Part shown: positions 61,321-64,000 of the stretch, piece by piece
Layout of the letters: each line of letters starts with the position of its first letter
Position numbering within the stretch: position 1 is the stretch's first letter
Assembly (NCBI GenBank): GCA_021776795.1
Contig: JAJFFC010000015.1
Location: 124,001 to 188,000, forward strand
Length of the DNA: 64,000 nt
Reading direction: 5' to 3'
Origin: Planctomycetota bacterium
Lineage (GTDB): Bacteria; Planctomycetota; UBA1135
Notes under the pieces: generated by a model
Told to the model about the DNA's origin: nothing
Database searches by the model: none
Seen by the model: only the letters and a program-made list of their open reading frames with translations
Position numbers and translations under genes: made by a program

Positions 61321-62208
61321 ATGGATACCTTCGCCTTCCCTGGTCTTGATGGCTACCAGCTTCTTGATAGTGGTGAAGCTGAGAAATTGGAGCGCGTCGG
61401 GCCCTACCTGCTGCGCCGACCGGACCCGCAAGCCATTTGGCACCGGCGGCTCCCCGCCTCGGAATGGCGCGAGGCCGATTTCCGCTTTGTACGTGAGAGC
61501 GACCGCGGCGGCTACTGGGAGACCAAGACCCCTGACCTGCCCAAGGAATGGGATTTAGAGATCGAGGGCGGCCGGTTCCGCATGCACCCGACCCCCTTCA
61601 AGCACATCGGCCTGTTCCCAGAGCAGGCGGTGAATTGGGCTTGGACTGCCGCGCAAGGGCGGCGGATTGCCACAGAAAATGGGGAGAAACCACGAATGCT
61701 CAATTTGTTTGGCTACACCGGCGTCGCGAGCATTTTGGCGGCTCAGGCGGGCTGGGAGGTGACCCATTTGGATGCCTCACGTGCTTCGGTGGACTGGGCG
61801 GCTGAGAACGCTCGGCGCAGCGATCTGGACGAACGCGCGATTCGTTGGATTCTGGACGATGCCAGCCGCTTTGTGACCCGCGAGATTCGTCGCGAGAAGC
61901 AGTATCACGGCATTTTGCTCGATCCACCGCACTATGGTCGCGGGCCCAAGGGGGAGAAATGGCAGTTCGAAACCGGCATCATGAGGTTGTTGGAAGACGT
62001 GCACACTCTTCTCGCGCCCACGCCTGGAAGCTTTTTGATTCTCAGTTCCTACGCCATCGGTTGTTCCCCTCTCGCCTTCGACAACATGCTCCGCGACCTT
62101 GGTCCTGGTGCCGTCGAAACCGGTGAGTTGTGGGTGCCGGAAGAAGGAAGCACACGCCGATTGTCCTGCGGATTCTGCGGGCGTTGGCAAAGACAAGACG
62201 GAGGATGA
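61321..62208 (+). CDS. SAM-dependent rRNA methyltransferase, RlmI/RlmK-like
   Basis: A 295-residue class I methyltransferase. The SAM motif is LNLFGYTGVASILAAQAGWEVTHLDASRASVDWAAEN, and the catalytic-type motif is LLDPPHYGRGPKGEKWQFE. These fit the RlmI/RlmK-like family that methylates 23S rRNA. The N-terminal PUA part of RlmI is absent or strongly divergent. Its TGA overlaps the ATG of the histidine kinase (ATGA), an unusual coupling. Confidence 0.85.
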   Translation: MDTFAFPGLDGYQLLDSGEAEKLERVGPYLLRRPDPQAIWHRRLPASEWREADFRFVRESDRGGYWETKTPDLPKEWDLEIEGGRFRMHPTPFKHIGLFPEQAVNWAWTAAQGRRIATENGEKPRMLNLFGYTGVASILAAQAGWEVTHLDASRASVDWAAENARRSDLDERAIRWILDDASRFVTREIRREKQYHGILLDPPHYGRGPKGEKWQFETGIMRLLEDVHTLLAPTPGSFLILSSYAIGCSPLAFDNMLRDLGPGAVETGELWVPEEGSTRRLSCGFCGRWQRQDGG

Positions 62209-64000
62209 AGCGGAGTACGCCCTACCTAGTTGCCGGGTTGGTGTTCCTCGTGTTCGCGACTCCCGTGTTTTACGTATGGATGGGCCTGCGCAACAAATCG
62301 GCTCGTAGCCAAGCTGACCGCTTGCATTTATTGGCGGAGCAATCTGCACTAAGGGTCGAGGAGTATTTGCAAAGTCGCCTGCTGGCGGTGCAGGTCTTAC
62401 AGCAGGGGGCAGAGTCGGGATTATTTCTAGAGCGCTTTCCCTTCCGAGATCAGTCCTTGGCGATTCAGCATGAGTTTGGTGGATTCCAGGCAGTGAACTG
62501 GGCGGATGCCTCCTACACCATTCGTTGGGTTGTTCCGCTGGAAGGGAATGAGGGTGCAGTAGACCGCAACATCACCGAGAACCCCATCGCCAAACGCGCT
62601 TTATTGGAAGCGGTGGAGGAGCGCAAAAACGTCATGACCCCGCCGATTGATTTGTTTCAGGGCGGTCGTGGCTTTGCTACCTATTACCCGGTTTGGGCAG
62701 GGGAAGGCGAGGAGCAGATGTTGGTGGGTTTGGTCAATGGAGTGTTCCGCACGGAACCACTGATCGAAGGAGCACTCCATGATGGTCTTCGCGACAATTA
62801 TTATGTTTATATTTATGACGAAGGTGATTGGGTCTATCGGCCTGATGAGGAAGTCTCTGCCGCTGAATCGGGACTCAGGCAAGAGGTCATCGATCAAGCT
62901 CATCATGCGGCCACAGAAATCCAGGCGCACAACCGCACTTGGTACCTCACGTTAATCCCGAAGGGCTCCTTCGCGCCTATCCACGAATCTGATCGGCACC
63001 TTTCCCTATTAGTTGGTGGCCTAAGTTTTAGTGTGGCCTTGGGGGTGTTGGCAGCCCTGTTCTTGATGCGCCGCGAGGAGCATCGAAAGCAGCTGGCGGC
63101 CGAGCGCACCTTGGACGAGCATATGGCACAAGCGCAAAAGATGGATGCGGTTGGCCAACTCGCCGGAGGAGTTGCTCATGACTTCAACAATTTGCTCACT
63201 GCGATTACCGGTAGCGCAAGTTTGGCCATGACTGAGGTGGAGCCACAGGGGAAGGCCTCGAAATATTTGCAACGACTCATGCACGCTTGTCGTCGTGCAT
63301 CGGAGATGACAGGGCGGCTTCTGGCCTTTTCACACGCAAGTCGAGTGGAGCAGGTTTATTGCGATATAGGTGCAGAACTTGAGGAGCTACGCGGTCTGCT
63401 GGTGCCTTTGGTGCGTGAGGACATTGCCCTGCATTACGAGGTGGCCCCAGCCGTTGGCTGTGCTCATATTTCACCGGCGGAACTTGGCCAAATCTTAGTC
63501 AACCTAGTGACCAATGCAGTCGCCGCGATGCCGAAGGGCGGCAAGCTTTGGGTACGAGTCTCGCGTACGCAACGCAACCAAGATCAGGAACGCGGGGACT
63601 GGATCAAGTTGGTGGTGCGAGACAATGGAGAGGGGATGACGCAGGAGGTGCAAGATCGTGTGTTTGAGCCCTTCTTCTCGACCAAGGAAGCTGGCCATGG
63701 AACGGGATTCGGTTTGGCTACCGTGTATGGCATTGTGCGCCGAGCAGAGGGAAGTGTTCATCTCCAGAGTGAGCCAGGACAGGGAACAGAAATCGAGATT
63801 TACCTGCCGCGAGAATCGGTTCAAGAAGCAGTTCTGCAAACGCCAACGCCGCGTTCGAGCGCCCCCTCGTGGCAAGGAAAGGTCTTGGTGGTGGAAGACG
63901 AGCCAGAGGTTCGGGAAGTCATGCGCGCTATTCTGGTCGCCGCGGGCCATGAAGTGCGCACCGCACGACATGGCGCAGAAGCTATTAGAATCCTGCACAG
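62205..64000 (+). CDS. CHASE-domain hybrid histidine kinase, 3' truncated
   Basis: At least 598 residues, running past the window. An N-terminal helix (YLVAGLVFLVFATPVFYVWMGL) precedes a CHASE-like extracellular domain (HEFGGFQAVNWADASYTIRWVVPLEGN; FQGGRGFATYYPVWAGEGEEQ), then a second helix near 267-288. The kinase has HisKA (GQLAGGVAHDFNNLLTAITG, phospho-acceptor His in VAHDFNN) and HATPase (NLVTNAVAAMPKGG, DNGEGM, GHGTGFGLATVYGIV). A receiver begins at WQGKVLVVEDEPEVREVM, with its acceptor Asp beyond the end. It should sense an external small molecule. RBS GGAGG is immediately before the ATG. Confidence 0.93.
   Translation, partial: MKRSTPYLVAGLVFLVFATPVFYVWMGLRNKSARSQADRLHLLAEQSALRVEEYLQSRLLAVQVLQQGAESGLFLERFPFRDQSLAIQHEFGGFQAVNWADASYTIRWVVPLEGNEGAVDRNITENPIAKRALLEAVEERKNVMTPPIDLFQGGRGFATYYPVWAGEGEEQMLVGLVNGVFRTEPLIEGALHDGLRDNYYVYIYDEGDWVYRPDEEVSAAESGLRQEVIDQAHHAATEIQAHNRTWYLTLIPKGSFAPIHESDRHLSLLVGGLSFSVALGVLAALFLMRREEHRKQLAAERTLDEHMAQAQKMDAVGQLAGGVAHDFNNLLTAITGSASLAMTEVEPQGKASKYLQRLMHACRRASEMTGRLLAFSHASRVEQVYCDIGAELEELRGLLVPLVREDIALHYEVAPAVGCAHISPAELGQILVNLVTNAVAAMPKGGKLWVRVSRTQRNQDQERGDWIKLVVRDNGEGMTQEVQDRVFEPFFSTKEAGHGTGFGLATVYGIVRRAEGSVHLQSEPGQGTEIEIYLPRESVQEAVLQTPTPRSSAPSWQGKVLVVEDEPEVREVMRAILVAAGHEVRTARHGAEAIRILH

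Noticed and set aside
1-64000. CRISPR arrays, insertion sequences, prophage, rRNA and tRNA genes
   Set aside because: No spaced repeats, transposase or integrase motifs, terminal inverted repeats or cloverleaf sequences were seen; intergenic gaps are all under 300 bases.

Overview
The window is 64 kb of fairly GC-rich bacterial chromosome, densely packed (no gene-free stretch over 300 bases). It carries about 58 protein genes and no RNA gene, insertion sequence or CRISPR array that I can see. The style points to Planctomycetota or a close relative. Evidence for this is a short ECF sigma factor overlapping a Ser/Thr kinase with C-terminal repeats, many secreted FG-GAP, beta-propeller and beta-helix proteins, many small lipoproteins, a sulfatase-family enzyme, and M56/BlaI and CHASE histidine-kinase signalling. 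The phylum is an inference from gene content, not a tested placement.

Layout. 1-3.1 kb: end of a Pst phosphate operon with pstA (partial), two consecutive pstB genes, phoU and a DoxX-like membrane protein. 3.1-4.3 kb: a PilX-like protein. 4.4-15.8 kb: a divergent surface-polysaccharide locus. Leftward it has a MurJ/Wzx-type flippase, a Wzy-like polymerase or ligase, a sulfotransferase, a Wzz-like protein, a PglC-type sugar transferase and a PglE-type aminotransferase. Rightward it has a complete FnlABC/CapEFG set for UDP-L-FucNAc and a WbuB-like glycosyltransferase. A WbpM/PglF-type membrane dehydratase at 20.5 kb probably belongs to the same pathway. 15.8-18.2 kb: fasciclin protein, ECF sigma factor and RskA-like anti-sigma factor, resembling the mycobacterial SigK/RskA/MPT70 module. 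18.4-20.4 kb: a sulfatase-family gene broken by one or two homopolymer frameshifts.

22.5-24.4 kb: an Na+/phosphate symporter and a PhoU-domain protein. 24.4-29.3 kb: a parvulin, a BtuCDF/FecBCD-type importer in two pieces, GmhA and a lipoprotein. 29.3-32.1 kb: DUF3592, NHL-propeller and unknown secreted proteins. 32.1-38.0 kb: an NADH-linked formate dehydrogenase operon and an SLC13-type transporter. The catalytic subunit is interrupted by an in-frame TGA exactly at the selenocysteine position, followed by a SECIS-like hairpin. 38.0-39.1 kb: an unusual AT-richer regulator joining HTH, HATPase and STAS-like domains.

39.1-47.5 kb: an FG-GAP protein, the kinase/ECF pair and several lipoproteins and small membrane proteins. 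47.5-50.0 kb: a BlaI repressor and an M56 peptidase fused to a terpene-cyclase-like toroid. 50.3-54.4 kb: two coupled large secreted proteins, the first with a heptanucleotide repeat in its signal-peptide region. 54.4-58.3 kb: a phosphatase-like lipoprotein, a saccharopine-dehydrogenase-like oxidoreductase, a propeller protein and PlsC. 58.3-61.2 kb: pyridine nucleotide transhydrogenase in three subunits. 61.3-64 kb: an RlmI/K-like methyltransferase coupled to a CHASE hybrid histidine kinase that runs off the end.

The strongest non-routine observation is the selenocysteine formate dehydrogenase. Next come the heptamer repeat consistent with phase variation, the inverted repeat masking the start codon at 55.1 kb, the HTH-HATPase-STAS regulator, the M56-toroid fusion and the fasciclin/sigma/anti-sigma module.
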